A stretch of 34,135 nucleotides of DNA from Candidatus Nitrosopumilus sp. (GCA_007571135.1 RKRY01000168.1:1-34135), one strand, 5' to 3'; shown: positions 15,870 through 24,607, counted from the stretch's first letter. The notes: generated by a model not told the origin, from the letters alone. Numbers and translations: made by a program.

Positions 15870-16900
15870 CTGTAATCAGATTGCAGGCGGCAACTTTTGA
15901 CATGATCTCATGCACCGTGTTCTCCCACATGATGCCATGACTGACTCGCCAAATATTTCCTTAAACGCAGAGAAGGCGGCCCACATCCAACGCTTGCCAA
16001 ACTTGGATCGCTCCTTCCATCTCTCTGATTCTCCTTCTTTTGCTAGTAAGCGTACCTATAGCTTTTAGGCGATCTGCCAGATGGTCGCGTACGGCTTCCC
16101 CATGATCACCCTTCCTCTGCCCTTTGCAACAGAAGTGATCTTCAATCGTATGGATGTATGGATGGTGCCACGGTTTTGCACTCCTTGTGTATGCCACATG
16201 TAGCGTACGCCGCATCTTCCATGACATGCGCTGTGACATAATTTATGGAAGGTGTGCCAATAGCAGATGCACGAACATCTTCGAGTCGCCTGCGGCATCG
16301 TCGGTAGCCTTGAGTACATGAATAATTCGTGTCCGTTAGACGAGTACTGCATCTTGACAAATCGGCTACCGGCCTTCCACTTTTGGCGTATCTGCTTGCC
16401 GTGGCTGTCTACCTTGATACTGTGCTGTCAACAGGTAATCGGTTAAGTCACATAAAGGAACTTGTAAAAAATGAGAGTTCATAGTTTGCATATTCTATAT
16501 TTTTCAATAACTTGCTAGATTTTGCATGATTAGTTGACGTTATCAAGCCTAACTTAACCGATTACGTCAACAGCATGAAAGCGTGTCTTGAACCGTCTTT
16601 GTCTGATACCGTAACCTTTTGTCGATCGTCTGTGCGCTGGGATCTTGGATCCTTCTGAGCATCATAGTATGCAGGCACATGCATATAGACATCATTCCAA
16701 GGGCCATGCCGGCAAGCTGCCCATACGGAATCTCATGTACTGGATTATTGCAATGTAGGCAGACAACAAGTTTGCGTATAGAAATGGTGCATCGTTCTTG
16801 CGTTAGTTTGCCTCCTTTGCTCCTATTCCATCAGGCCGTTCGTGTAACACGGACATTTGCCACGGTCAACGTATTTTGCGCTGTCAATACGAGCCAACGA
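15870..16900 (-). pseudogene. Decayed IS5-group DDE transposase (remnant 2), split by a family A element
   Basis: On the minus strand, across several frames, the blocks of an IS5-type transposase appear in order. IDSAKYVDRGKC is near 16890-16855; VHEIPYGQLAGMALGMM near 16735. VDST, the first catalytic Asp, is near 16430. IKVDSHGKQIRQKWKAGSRFVKMQ follows in another frame near 16415-16340. GKRWMWAAFSAFKEIFGESVMA near 15990-15930 is the C-terminal block containing the catalytic Glu region. WENTVHEIMSKVAACNLI ends it near 15920-15870. Multiple stops and frameshifts make it non-functional. A 131-bp family A element with target duplication interrupts the VDS codons. The same motif order is seen in the remnant at 810-1650, so both derive from related insertion sequences. 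Confidence 0.7.
16435..16565 (+). mobile_element. Family A miniature inverted-repeat element, copy 1
   Basis: This 131-bp element has perfect 14-bp terminal inverted repeats (GTAATCGGTTAAGT at both ends). It is flanked by the 8-bp direct repeat GTCAACAG at 16427-16434 and 16566-16573. Its entire length aligns with the reverse complement of 24730-24859, with about 20 differences by eye. It carries no reading frame of note and so must have been moved by a transposase supplied elsewhere. GTAA ends with 8-bp duplications resemble IS66-type elements, but that assignment is only a suggestion. It sits inside the decayed transposase. Confidence 0.85.
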
Positions 16901-17099
16901 CACGTCTTAGGACGCCGATCCAAATGCGCCTTGGATGGAAACCCCTGTCCTGATGGCAAAATTGCAGCAACCCGTCATTTCTAGGCAGGGTTGCGCACAT
17001 ATGTAAAATCCCCCGGCGTTTGCAGCCTGGCAATCCATCAATAGTCTAGAAATAATGATACTGCTAGAATTTTAAAAATAAGAAAAAAGAGAGAGTTCT
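16900..17099. other. Intergenic debris between the transposase remnant and the ferredoxin gene
   Basis: No gene is supported here. The left part may be the 5' flank of the dead insertion sequence. The right end, about 17069-17090, is A-rich on the plus strand and acts as the probable terminator of the minus-strand ferredoxin gene. Confidence 0.35.
17069..17090 (-). terminator. T-tract terminator after the first ferredoxin gene
   Basis: Just downstream of the stop at 17100 the minus strand reads TCTTTTTTCTTATTTTTAAAA, a run of T tracts of the type that terminates archaeal transcription. No strong hairpin is needed or seen. Confidence 0.5.
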
Positions 17100-17636
17100 T
17101 TAATCGTGTGCGTGTGGATTCTCAGAACCGGATTCCATCAAGACGTATGTACCATTTGCTTTTTCATGGTATTCAATGTATGACGGTTCAATCAAGATTG
17201 CTTTTTCTGGACACGCCTCTTGGCAAGCCATGCATTGCGTACAATCGTGTTCTCTTATTGGTTGTGATTTATCTGTGTAATCTAGACGTTCATCCTGTTC
17301 GGTTAAACCAGTACCGTCAAAGGTCTCATCCAAGCAAGATGATGCGGGGATGTCTTTTTCAGTTCTGTACCACTGGAAAGTCTGTACTGGGCAAACACTC
17401 ATGCACGAGCCTTGTGCTGTACAGTCGTCCCAGTCAACTGCGACAGTAGTACCATGAATTCCAAGTGGAACCTGTTCTTCACCACGTGCTTCATATGCTG
17501 CTTTTACATCATCATTTGAAAATGCTGCGCCGTCAGCTTTGCCTTTACCCCAGATAAAGTGCTTGTTTTCACCGTCACTGTGGTTTGTTTTTCCAGCAAT
17601 CTCTAGATTTTCGACAAATTTCTCATCTATTGGCAT
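17100..17636 (-). CDS. Zinc-type dicluster ferredoxin (copy 1, His-bearing)
   Basis: The 178-residue protein resembles the Sulfolobus zinc-containing ferredoxins. These are small cytoplasmic electron carriers, for example for 2-oxoacid oxidoreductases. A long N-terminal extension carries His19, His26 and His61 (GIHGT). The first cluster motif is C72-x5-C78-x3-C82-P, where the canonical second Cys is Gln75, so a [3Fe-4S] cluster is likely. The second motif, C132-x2-C135-x2-C138-x3-C142-P, should bind [4Fe-4S]. At the position of the Sulfolobus zinc ligand Asp76 (ADPV) this copy has Gln125 (SQPI). The promoter box is identical to that of the neighbouring paralogue. It ends ENPHAHD, as does the paralogue. 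Confidence 0.88.
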   Translation of the reverse strand: MPIDEKFVENLEIAGKTNHSDGENKHFIWGKGKADGAAFSNDDVKAAYEARGEEQVPLGIHGTTVAVDWDDCTAQGSCMSVCPVQTFQWYRTEKDIPASSCLDETFDGTGLTEQDERLDYTDKSQPIREHDCTQCMACQEACPEKAILIEPSYIEYHEKANGTYVLMESGSENPHAHD

Positions 17637-17654
17637 GTTGGGATTAATTTTAAG

Positions 17655-17673
17655 ATGTTATTTAAAGCTAGAC
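17655..17673 (-). promoter_or_regulatory. BRE/TATA promoter of ferredoxin copy 1
   Basis: The minus strand reads GTCTAGCTTTAAATAACAT, identical over 19 bp to the box upstream of ferredoxin copy 2. The TATA part is centred about 27 bp before the ATG at 17636, implying a leaderless mRNA. Confidence 0.65.
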
Positions 17674-17730
17674 AAAATTAGTTGCAACTAAATCAAACAG
17701 ATCCCGATTTTTACGGTTGAATCCCAACAA

Positions 17731-17753
17731 ATAAAGAAAAGAAAATAATTTTT
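17731..17753 (-). terminator. T-rich terminator after the second ferredoxin gene
   Basis: Immediately after the stop at 17754 the minus strand runs through AAAAATTATTTTCTTTTC and further T tracts, consistent with an archaeal oligo-T terminator. It separates the transcript of copy 2 from the promoter of copy 1. Confidence 0.5.
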
Positions 17754-18342
<589 letters not shown>

Positions 18343-18425
18343 AGGTAAAACGCAAAATGCTATGGATCACTCAGGTAGGAATCTGATCCCTACGTTCATA
18401 ACGTTGGACGGACAATTCTGGGAAC

Positions 18426-19091
18426 ATGGACATTATCAAGTATGATGTGTATAGGGGACCGAATCTTGGCGTATATGTCAGGACTAACGATAGTGTGGTT
18501 TTGATTCCAATGGGGTTTGCCGAATCAAAGGCAAAAAAATTAGCTGAATACCTGGATGTAGACTATCATTATACCGCAATTGCAAATACCAGACTAATCG
18601 GTTCATTATCGGCAATGAACAACAAGGGGATGCTAATTCCTAGGACGGCTTTTGATAATGAGTATGAATTTTTAAAAAAAGAGACCAAACTGGAGATTGG
18701 CGTATTAGATTCTAAATTCACAGCTTTGGGAAACGTAATTTGTGCAAATGACAGGGGGGCCGTAGTCTCACCATGGTTATCAGATTCGGATTGCCAAGTA
18801 GTTTCAGATGTGTTGGGGGTTGAAGTTTTTCAGAAAAAAATTGCAGGCTTTAATCAAACAGGCGCAGTAATGGTTGCAAATAATTCAGGTGCTGTCATAC
18901 ACCCTGAGGCAGACGAAGAAGATATGAAGACGTTTGCAAATGTTTTAGGCGTGAAAGTTGAGCATAGTTCAGTTAACAATGGAGTTCCGTACGTGTCATC
19001 CGGGGTTTTAGCAAATAACAACAACCTGGTTGTGGGCTCACTTACAACCGGACCTGAAATAATGATGTTGACTAGGGCTTTTCTAAGCTAA
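18426..19091 (+). CDS. eif6: Translation initiation factor aIF6
   Basis: The 221-residue protein matches aIF6, which binds the large ribosomal subunit at L14/L24e and blocks premature joining with the small subunit. The five-fold pseudosymmetric repeats are visible. Examples are NLGVYVRTNDSVVLIPMG, AMNNKGMLIPRTA, ICANDRGAVVSPWLSD, VANNSGAVIHPEA and LANNNNLVVGSLTTGPE. The length is full. The ATG at 18426 is the first suitable start; no strong TATA box stands out upstream. The 3' end overlaps the convergent hisS gene by 20 bp. Confidence 0.95.
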   Translation: MDIIKYDVYRGPNLGVYVRTNDSVVLIPMGFAESKAKKLAEYLDVDYHYTAIANTRLIGSLSAMNNKGMLIPRTAFDNEYEFLKKETKLEIGVLDSKFTALGNVICANDRGAVVSPWLSDSDCQVVSDVLGVEVFQKKIAGFNQTGAVMVANNSGAVIHPEADEEDMKTFANVLGVKVEHSSVNNGVPYVSSGVLANNNNLVVGSLTTGPEIMMLTRAFLS

Positions 19092-20355
19092 GAACAGAGT
19101 TTGGATCTTCTGTGAGTCGTTCTAGAGAAATAGTCACCTCCTTTCCATCTTTCATGTCACGCAGCACAACATTTCCATGTTCAACTTCGTTTGGACCCAC
19201 GATTATTGAATGCCGGGCGTTTGAAGCTGCATCCATTTGTTTTTTGACATTTCTTCCAGATAAATCAATGTCGGTTGGAATCCTATTGAGTCTTAACAGC
19301 GATGCAATAGAAAATGCAACTTTTTGCATTTCGTCATTGACATAAATTACCGCAATTCTATTTCGGTCTGATTCCGGAATGATGTTTTGTTCTTGCATTG
19401 TTAGAATGATTCTCTCAACTCCTCCTGCAACGCCTGTCGCACAAAGATCATCCCTGCCAAATGCTCTAGTTAGCGTGTCATATCTTCCACCACCCGCCAA
19501 TGCCCCCAGTTTAGAATTTTTATCAAATACCTCAAAGACCATTCCAGAATAATAGTCCAGTCCTCTTACAACTCCAAAATTAATTCTGATATTTGATATG
19601 CCTCTACTTTCAAGTGACGAGAACAGTGATTTTAATTTATTCCATGATTCTAGTTGTGACGTGTCAAGTGTATTTTCAACATCTTGAATTGTTCCTTTAA
19701 TTTGTGAGAAATCCAACATTTCTTCTAGTTTTGATTTATCATATCCTTTTGATTCAAATTCTTTGAGAATTTCCTCTTTGGGTTTTTTTGAAATTTTATC
19801 AACTGCTCTAAGAATATCTTCTACTAGCCGGGGGTCTTTAGAATCAAATGTTTTGTTAATGAAGGATTCGACTAGATTTCGATGGTTAATATCAATTGTA
19901 ATATTTTTGAGAAGCAGCGAATCAAAAAGTCTGGATGTCAATTCAATTATCTCTGCTTCTGATTCTATGGTTGGTTTGCCATAAACCTCTGCATCCCACT
20001 GGTGAAAGTATCTGTACCTTCCCTTTTGCGGTTCATCATAACGAAAAACACCGCCAAACGCAGAGATTTTTGCTGGAAGTTTCATGGATTTTTGGGATGT
20101 GGCATACCTTGTCAAACCCATTGTAAAATCAAAACGTAAGGCAACTTCCCTATTGCCTTTGTCTTTGAAATAATAGATTTCATCACGAATTGCGGCGCCG
20201 GACTTTGTTTCAAGTGTTGCCAGGGATTCTAAGACCGATGGTTCCATGAATGAAAATCCATACAGATTTGATAACTGCTTGAAATGATATCTGATGTGTT
20301 CAATACTTGCATTCTCTTGAGCCTCAAAATCCTTCATTCCCCTAGGCAATTCCAA
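19072..20355 (-). CDS. hisS: Histidyl-tRNA synthetase
   Basis: The 427-residue class II synthetase charges tRNA-His. Motif 2 is in GVFRYDEPQKGRYRYFHQWDAEVYG. The histidine-specific RGLDYYSGMVFE and GGRYDTLTRAFG are present, as is GVAGGVERII near motif 3. The C-terminal anticodon-binding domain (IAVIYVNDE through ARHSIIVGPNEVEHGNVVLRDM) is complete. It begins MELPRGMKDF, a normal HisS start. On the minus strand GCTTAAATC at about 20379-20388 lies some 28 bp upstream as the TATA box. The gene is divergent from the membrane protein gene that follows and tail-to-tail with aIF6. Confidence 0.95.
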   Translation of the reverse strand: MELPRGMKDFEAQENASIEHIRYHFKQLSNLYGFSFMEPSVLESLATLETKSGAAIRDEIYYFKDKGNREVALRFDFTMGLTRYATSQKSMKLPAKISAFGGVFRYDEPQKGRYRYFHQWDAEVYGKPTIESEAEIIELTSRLFDSLLLKNITIDINHRNLVESFINKTFDSKDPRLVEDILRAVDKISKKPKEEILKEFESKGYDKSKLEEMLDFSQIKGTIQDVENTLDTSQLESWNKLKSLFSSLESRGISNIRINFGVVRGLDYYSGMVFEVFDKNSKLGALAGGGRYDTLTRAFGRDDLCATGVAGGVERIILTMQEQNIIPESDRNRIAVIYVNDEMQKVAFSIASLLRLNRIPTDIDLSGRNVKKQMDAASNARHSIIVGPNEVEHGNVVLRDMKDGKEVTISLERLTEDPNSVLSLEKP

Positions 20356-20420
20356 TTTAATGTTTGATTAGGATCTGGAGATTTAAGCATTAGTGCCAGA
20401 ATTATTTTGGCATTGGAGAT

Positions 20421-20427
20421 TTTTATA
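20421..20427 (+). promoter_or_regulatory. TATA box of the 20445 membrane protein gene
   Basis: TTTTATA lies about 22 bp before the ATG at 20445, giving an expected leaderless transcript. It is part of the short divergent region shared with hisS. Confidence 0.5.
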
Positions 20428-20444
20428 CAGCGAAAATATCTCAG

Positions 20445-21161
20445 ATGTGTTTGTCAGGCGGAGTGTTACCTTCAGATGATTCAGATTTTAGCTTGCCTGG
20501 AAGGGAGCAAGACAGCAATGTTGGACTTTTCAAGCCCGAGTCTGAAGCTGAAGAAAGGCCAAAAAACAAAGGTATTGTAATTGCTGGATTAATTTTTGCA
20601 GTAGTTGCCGCAGGATCTTTTTCATATTATTTTGTAAATCAGGAAAGAATTGACTCGGAAATTCTAGATGGCATTACATTTACAATTGAAGAAAGGATGA
20701 TTGAAAAATATAACGTTGGACACTTTGGAAGTGATCATGCACATGCTGCGATGGTGATGCATATTAAATCAGAAAGCCTAAATTTTGGTTTGCCTGCATT
20801 TCAGCTTCAAAGTAAGTACATACATTTTGAGAACCACAACCCTTATCAGATTCACAAGCATGCAAACAGAGTTCCCTTAGAAATGCTCTTTGTATCGTTT
20901 GGAATGCAAGTTGATTCCGGATGTATACTATTTGGAGAAAATCAGCTGTGTCAGGACGAGGATAATTCATTGAGATTTTTTATTAATGGAGACGAGGTTG
21001 GAGGGATTTCAGAATATGAGATAATGCACGGAGATAGAATCCTGATATTTTACGGGGATGATAGGTTAGTATCCAAACAACTATCATATCTTGATTCACT
21101 TGAAATTCATGATATTCCTAAACGTGACAAAGTGAATCAGGACAAGGAGATCTTCGTCTGA
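20445..21161 (+). CDS. Membrane-anchored protein with His-rich extracytoplasmic domain, unknown function
   Basis: The 238-residue protein has an acidic N-terminal tail of about 40 residues and one hydrophobic helix (KGIVIAGLIFAVVAAGSFSYYFV, about residues 43-65). The outer domain of about 170 residues contains histidine clusters: HFGSDHAHAAMVMHI, then YIHFENHNPYQIHKHANR. A Cys pair lies about 10 residues apart in SGCILFGENQLCQD. The end, HGDRILIFYGDD, resembles a beta-sandwich strand. The family appears to be of the kind found mainly in Thaumarchaeota; I do not recognise a named domain. The histidines could bind copper or another metal, which is inference. The short TATA-to-ATG distance supports this start. 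Confidence 0.7.
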   Translation: MCLSGGVLPSDDSDFSLPGREQDSNVGLFKPESEAEERPKNKGIVIAGLIFAVVAAGSFSYYFVNQERIDSEILDGITFTIEERMIEKYNVGHFGSDHAHAAMVMHIKSESLNFGLPAFQLQSKYIHFENHNPYQIHKHANRVPLEMLFVSFGMQVDSGCILFGENQLCQDEDNSLRFFINGDEVGGISEYEIMHGDRILIFYGDDRLVSKQLSYLDSLEIHDIPKRDKVNQDKEIFV

Positions 21162-21634
21162 GGGCATCAGCAGACGGATCTGTAATTCCATTTATGATGT
21201 CCTGTCTTCATTCTGACATGTCTCCGCTGGATTCAAGCACGGCGATCCCGTCGACAGATAAACGATTCGGACGTTACCGCTTTTTCCGAGAAACCTTTCA
21301 AGCACTGTCCTGTGTCCCGTGGTACGGGATTGAGTCACATCCTTTGGACCATCAATCCGCCCGCATCTGGCAGTCGGCACGAATAAAACCGCATTGATTG
21401 TAGTTCTGTTGTCGGTTCTCAGTCTTTCAGCTAAAATGGTCCTGGCAAGCGCGTGGTTGTACGCCATTCCGTTACAGGATAGATGATTCTTTAAGTACGA
21501 AGCTATAATCAACGCTGTTACAAATGAGCACGACGGCCACCGAAATTTGTCCAAATGGTTGGCTTTGGGATCAGCTCCACAGTTCTGACGCGAACCAATA
21601 GTATTTTTATTAAAAACATCTAGAAAGATTTCAA
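21162..21634. other. Intergenic stretch with mobile-element debris
   Basis: This 473-bp gap contains the minus-strand IS630-like remnant described separately and an A/T-rich end (GTATTTTTATTAAAA at 21601-21615) that probably holds the promoter of the glycosylase gene. No other gene is visible. Confidence 0.5.
21190..21554 (-). pseudogene. Probable IS630-family transposase remnant (C-terminal part)
   Basis: A minus-strand frame of about 120 codons ends with VLERFLGKSGNVRIVYLSTGSPCLNPAETC. This matches the last catalytic block of IS630/Tc1-mariner transposases (FL...V..IYLP..SP.LNP.EE.W), including Asn-Pro and the terminal Glu. Upstream, RTTINAVLFVPTARCGRIDG is consistent with the 'Y..GA' strand region. 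The ...EECW continuation is broken right after AETC, there is no complete DDE domain, and no flanking repeats were identified. It is most likely a dead fragment. TA duplications are typical of this family, so it could be related to whatever moved the family B elements. Confidence 0.5.
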
Positions 21635-22291
21635 TTGAATTCCATTACAACATTAAACAAGAAAATTAAAAATTGCAAAAAATGTCCCAGATTATCTGTT
21701 TACATTAGGGATGTGGCAAAAAACAAAGTCAGACGATTCAGAGATGAGAAATACTATGGAAGGCCATTATCAGGCTTTGGTGACATCAATGCAAAATTGC
21801 TAATTATAGGATTAGCGCCAGCTGCTCATGGAGGAAACAGAACAGGCAGAATGTTTACTGGTGACTCGTCTGGAGAGTGGCTAGCTAGAGCAATGCACAG
21901 GCATGGATTTGCATCGATTCCAACTAGTCAATCAAGAGATGACGGGTTGATCCTCAAAAACACATACATTACTGCGGCAGTTAGATGCGCGCCGCCCCAA
22001 AACAAACCAACAAAGGATGAAATTGACACATGCTTTCAGTATTTAGAGAAAGAAAAGGAGATTCTTTCGAAAGTAACTACAGTGCTTTGTTTGGGAAAAA
22101 TCGGGTATAACACAGCGTGCAAGTTGTTTGAGGTAAAACCAGAGAAATTTGGGCACAATAAATTGTTCAAATATGAAAAAATCCAAATTCTTACGTCCTA
22201 CCACCCTTCAAAACAAAATACCCAGACAGGAAGGCTGACCTGGCATCAATGGTCTTTAGTTTTTGCAAAAGCAAAAAGGCTGGCAAAGTAG
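21635..22291 (+). CDS. Uracil-DNA glycosylase family 5 (UDGb-like)
   Basis: The 218-residue DNA repair enzyme should remove uracil, and in family 5 also hypoxanthine or other deaminated bases, from DNA. Four cysteines fit the [4Fe-4S] cluster of family 4/5 enzymes: Cys14 and Cys17 (CKKCPRL), Cys118 (RCAPP) and Cys133. Motif 1 is GLAPAAHGGNRTGRMFTGD at about 59-77, which lacks the usual catalytic Asp/Asn and is diagnostic of family 5. Motif 2 is TSYHPSKQNTQTG. The start is TTG at 21635; no ATG is near. The gene ends 36 bp before the preferred start of the dehydrogenase gene, and the longer form of that gene would overlap it. Confidence 0.87.
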   Translation: MNSITTLNKKIKNCKKCPRLSVYIRDVAKNKVRRFRDEKYYGRPLSGFGDINAKLLIIGLAPAAHGGNRTGRMFTGDSSGEWLARAMHRHGFASIPTSQSRDDGLILKNTYITAAVRCAPPQNKPTKDEIDTCFQYLEKEKEILSKVTTVLCLGKIGYNTACKLFEVKPEKFGHNKLFKYEKIQILTSYHPSKQNTQTGRLTWHQWSLVFAKAKRLAK

Positions 22292-22326
22292 CAAACCTTT
22301 ATTGTAAAACCATCCTCAAATTATTT

Positions 22327-23814
22327 GTGAAAGGGTTTCTAATTTTTTTCTTTATAGTTGCAGCCATCCCACCTGCATTTAGCGAAGAATTTCCAGATTT
22401 GGGTGTAAAAGTTGAAACAGTAGCAGATAATCTAACAATTCCATGGAGTATTGATTGGCTTCCTAATGGAGATGCCATATTCACTGAGAGAAACGGGGAT
22501 CTAAGAATCATACAAGATGGGGAATTGCAAGACGCCCCATTACTATCACTTAGCGTGGCAGGTGTGGAAGGGGGGATGCTAGGAGTTGCAGTTGATCCAT
22601 ACTATTCTGAAAATAATTTCATCTATCTTTACTACACATACAATGAATTCTTGTCCACGCAAAACAAGCTTGTAAGATATTATTTCAGTGATGATACGCT
22701 AACTGAAAGCAAAGTTCTAGTGGATGGAATTCCGGGCGGGCCATTTCATGATGGGGGAAGAATTCAATTTGGACCTGACGAAAAATTATACATTACAACA
22801 GGAGATGCTGGGGATCCAAACTTATCACAAGATCTTGATTCGCTTGCAGGGAAAATTCTAAGAGTTAATTCAGATGGAACGATTCCAGAAGACAACCCAT
22901 GGAAAGATTCGCCAATCTATTCAATAGGCCACAGAAATCCACAGGGGATTGATTGGGACATCAATGGAAATTTGATTGCAACTGAGCATGGACCATCCGG
23001 ATGGAGGGGTAACGCTCATGACGAGCTAAACCTCATTACCCCAGGCTCAAATTATGGATGGCCAGACGTAATTGGAGGCGAGACCAAGATAGGACTGCAG
23101 AATCCGATTTTGCATACGGGAGATGACACTTGGGCACCATCAGGTGGAGAATTTTACGAGTGGGATAAAATTCCTCAATGGACGGGAAAATATTTCGTTG
23201 CCACGCTGAGAGGAAGTCATCTTCACATGGTTGATTTTGATCTACGAAACAATAAGGTGATTTCAAGCGAAAAATTATTTCAAGATGATTTTGGAAGATT
23301 ACGGGATGTACAAACAGGTCCTGACGGATATCTCTACATTCTTACAAGTAACCAAGATGGAAGAGGATCTCCCAATTTAGGCGATGATAAAATCCTGAGA
23401 ATCATGCCATTAAATCCTGCTAATGATTGCAGTGTAACTACAGAAAGCCCAATTGCAGTAGATGCAATTCCAGAAATACAGAATGGAACCACAAAAATCA
23501 AGGTAAGTGGATGCGTTGATGATACTGCAAAATTTAAACTAATCAATTTGGAGATTTTTGATCCCAATGGGGAGTTTGTAACAGGCGGTGTAGTCACACA
23601 AGAGGATGGCAAGTTTGAAAGAACTTTTGAAGGGAAAGTTTCAGTAAATGGAACTTATTTAGTGGTAGCTGATGCAAATGGAGAGTTTGCAGTGACAAAT
23701 ACATTTGTTGTTCCAGAGTTTGGCCAGACTTTAGTGGTAATTTTGATAATCGGTGTTGCTGCAGGATTGATTGGATCAACTAAATTATTTCCAAATATTC
23801 AATTACCGAAATAA
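22327..23814 (+). CDS. PQQ-type glucose/sorbosone dehydrogenase (GSDH) with PEFG sorting tail
   Basis: The secreted protein of 495 residues carries a six-bladed GSDH propeller. Landmarks are NLTIPWSIDWLPNGD, EGGMLGVAVDPYY, GGPFHDGGRIQFGPDEKLYI, SIGHRNPQGIDW, ATEHGP and RLRDVQTGPDGYLY. Soluble relatives oxidise aldose sugars with PQQ and Ca2+; whether this one does is unknown. A hydrophobic signal peptide (FLIFFFIVAAIPPAFS) opens it. After a beta-sandwich module the C-terminus is VVPEFGQTLVVILIIGVAAGL, a PEFG motif plus helix, the archaeal sorting signal for membrane processing. I prefer GTG 22327 because a TATA-like CTTTATTG lies about 25 bp upstream. The frame is open from an ATG at 22249, which is the alternative start. 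Confidence 0.82.
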   Translation: MKGFLIFFFIVAAIPPAFSEEFPDLGVKVETVADNLTIPWSIDWLPNGDAIFTERNGDLRIIQDGELQDAPLLSLSVAGVEGGMLGVAVDPYYSENNFIYLYYTYNEFLSTQNKLVRYYFSDDTLTESKVLVDGIPGGPFHDGGRIQFGPDEKLYITTGDAGDPNLSQDLDSLAGKILRVNSDGTIPEDNPWKDSPIYSIGHRNPQGIDWDINGNLIATEHGPSGWRGNAHDELNLITPGSNYGWPDVIGGETKIGLQNPILHTGDDTWAPSGGEFYEWDKIPQWTGKYFVATLRGSHLHMVDFDLRNNKVISSEKLFQDDFGRLRDVQTGPDGYLYILTSNQDGRGSPNLGDDKILRIMPLNPANDCSVTTESPIAVDAIPEIQNGTTKIKVSGCVDDTAKFKLINLEIFDPNGEFVTGGVVTQEDGKFERTFEGKVSVNGTYLVVADANGEFAVTNTFVVPEFGQTLVVILIIGVAAGLIGSTKLFPNIQLPK

Positions 23815-23815
23815 G

Positions 23816-24607
23816 ATGGAATATAAAATCGGATGTACGGGATGGAGTTATCAAGGTTGGTCTAGAACATTTTACCCAAAAAATCTCAAGAGTTCAGAGT
23901 GGTTAGGATACTATTCAAAGATTTTCGATATTACTGAAATCAACTCAACATTTTACAGAATTCCATCACAGGAGGTTGTACGAAGATGGAATGCAGATAC
24001 CCCCAGACATTTCCGATTTTCAGCCAAATTTCCATCAATAATTACACATGAAAAGAGGCTAGAAAATGTAAATTCTGAGATTTTTTCATTTTTGTCGTCT
24101 CTAGCACCAATCCATGAAAAAATTTCAGCCCTGGTTTTACAATTGCCTCCTTCGTTGTCGTTTGGTGAGTCAAAATCAAAACTAGATGGAATATTTGAAA
24201 TACTGCCAGATGATTTTCTCTATCCAATTGAAGGAAGACACGAATCGTGGTTTTCTGAAGAGGCAATCTCATTTTTAAAACAGAAAAATCATTGTCTAGT
24301 GTGGAGCGATATTGAAGGAGTAACAAACTCTATGCCAATTACATCAAACTATCTTTATATCAGATTAATCGGGGGCAGAATAATCCCGGATTCAGAATTT
24401 GGACAGATAGCGATTGACAAAAAAGAGCAAATCAAAAGATGGGCCAGAAAACTAGAAAGTATCTCCGATGTGCCACTTGCAATGGTTATGACAAACAATC
24501 ACTATGAGGGATTTGGTCCTGTAACTGCAAACTCTTTGAGAAAGAATCTTGGAATGAAAGAATTAATCTGGGAAGAAAAAAGGCAAAAAACTTTGCAAAG
24601 TTTCTAG
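23816..24607 (+). CDS. DUF72 family TIM-barrel protein
   Basis: The 263-residue protein belongs to the DUF72 (YecE-like) family, conserved TIM-barrel proteins of unknown function. Hallmarks are KIGCTGWSYQGW at the start, EINSTFYRIP, FRFSAKFPSIITH, VLQLPPSL and EGRHESWF, then YLYIRLIGG and MTNNHYEGFGPVTA. The ATG at 23816 follows the dehydrogenase stop by one base, so the two are probably co-transcribed. An upstream in-frame ATG at 23771 lies within that gene and is less likely. Some relatives are neighbours of repair genes; here a uracil-DNA glycosylase is two genes upstream, which may be chance. Confidence 0.87.
   Translation: MEYKIGCTGWSYQGWSRTFYPKNLKSSEWLGYYSKIFDITEINSTFYRIPSQEVVRRWNADTPRHFRFSAKFPSIITHEKRLENVNSEIFSFLSSLAPIHEKISALVLQLPPSLSFGESKSKLDGIFEILPDDFLYPIEGRHESWFSEEAISFLKQKNHCLVWSDIEGVTNSMPITSNYLYIRLIGGRIIPDSEFGQIAIDKKEQIKRWARKLESISDVPLAMVMTNNHYEGFGPVTANSLRKNLGMKELIWEEKRQKTLQSF

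Noticed and set aside
16619-16984. Plus-strand reading frame of 121 codons
   Set aside because: It lies antisense to the transposase remnant and shows no protein-like features of its own.
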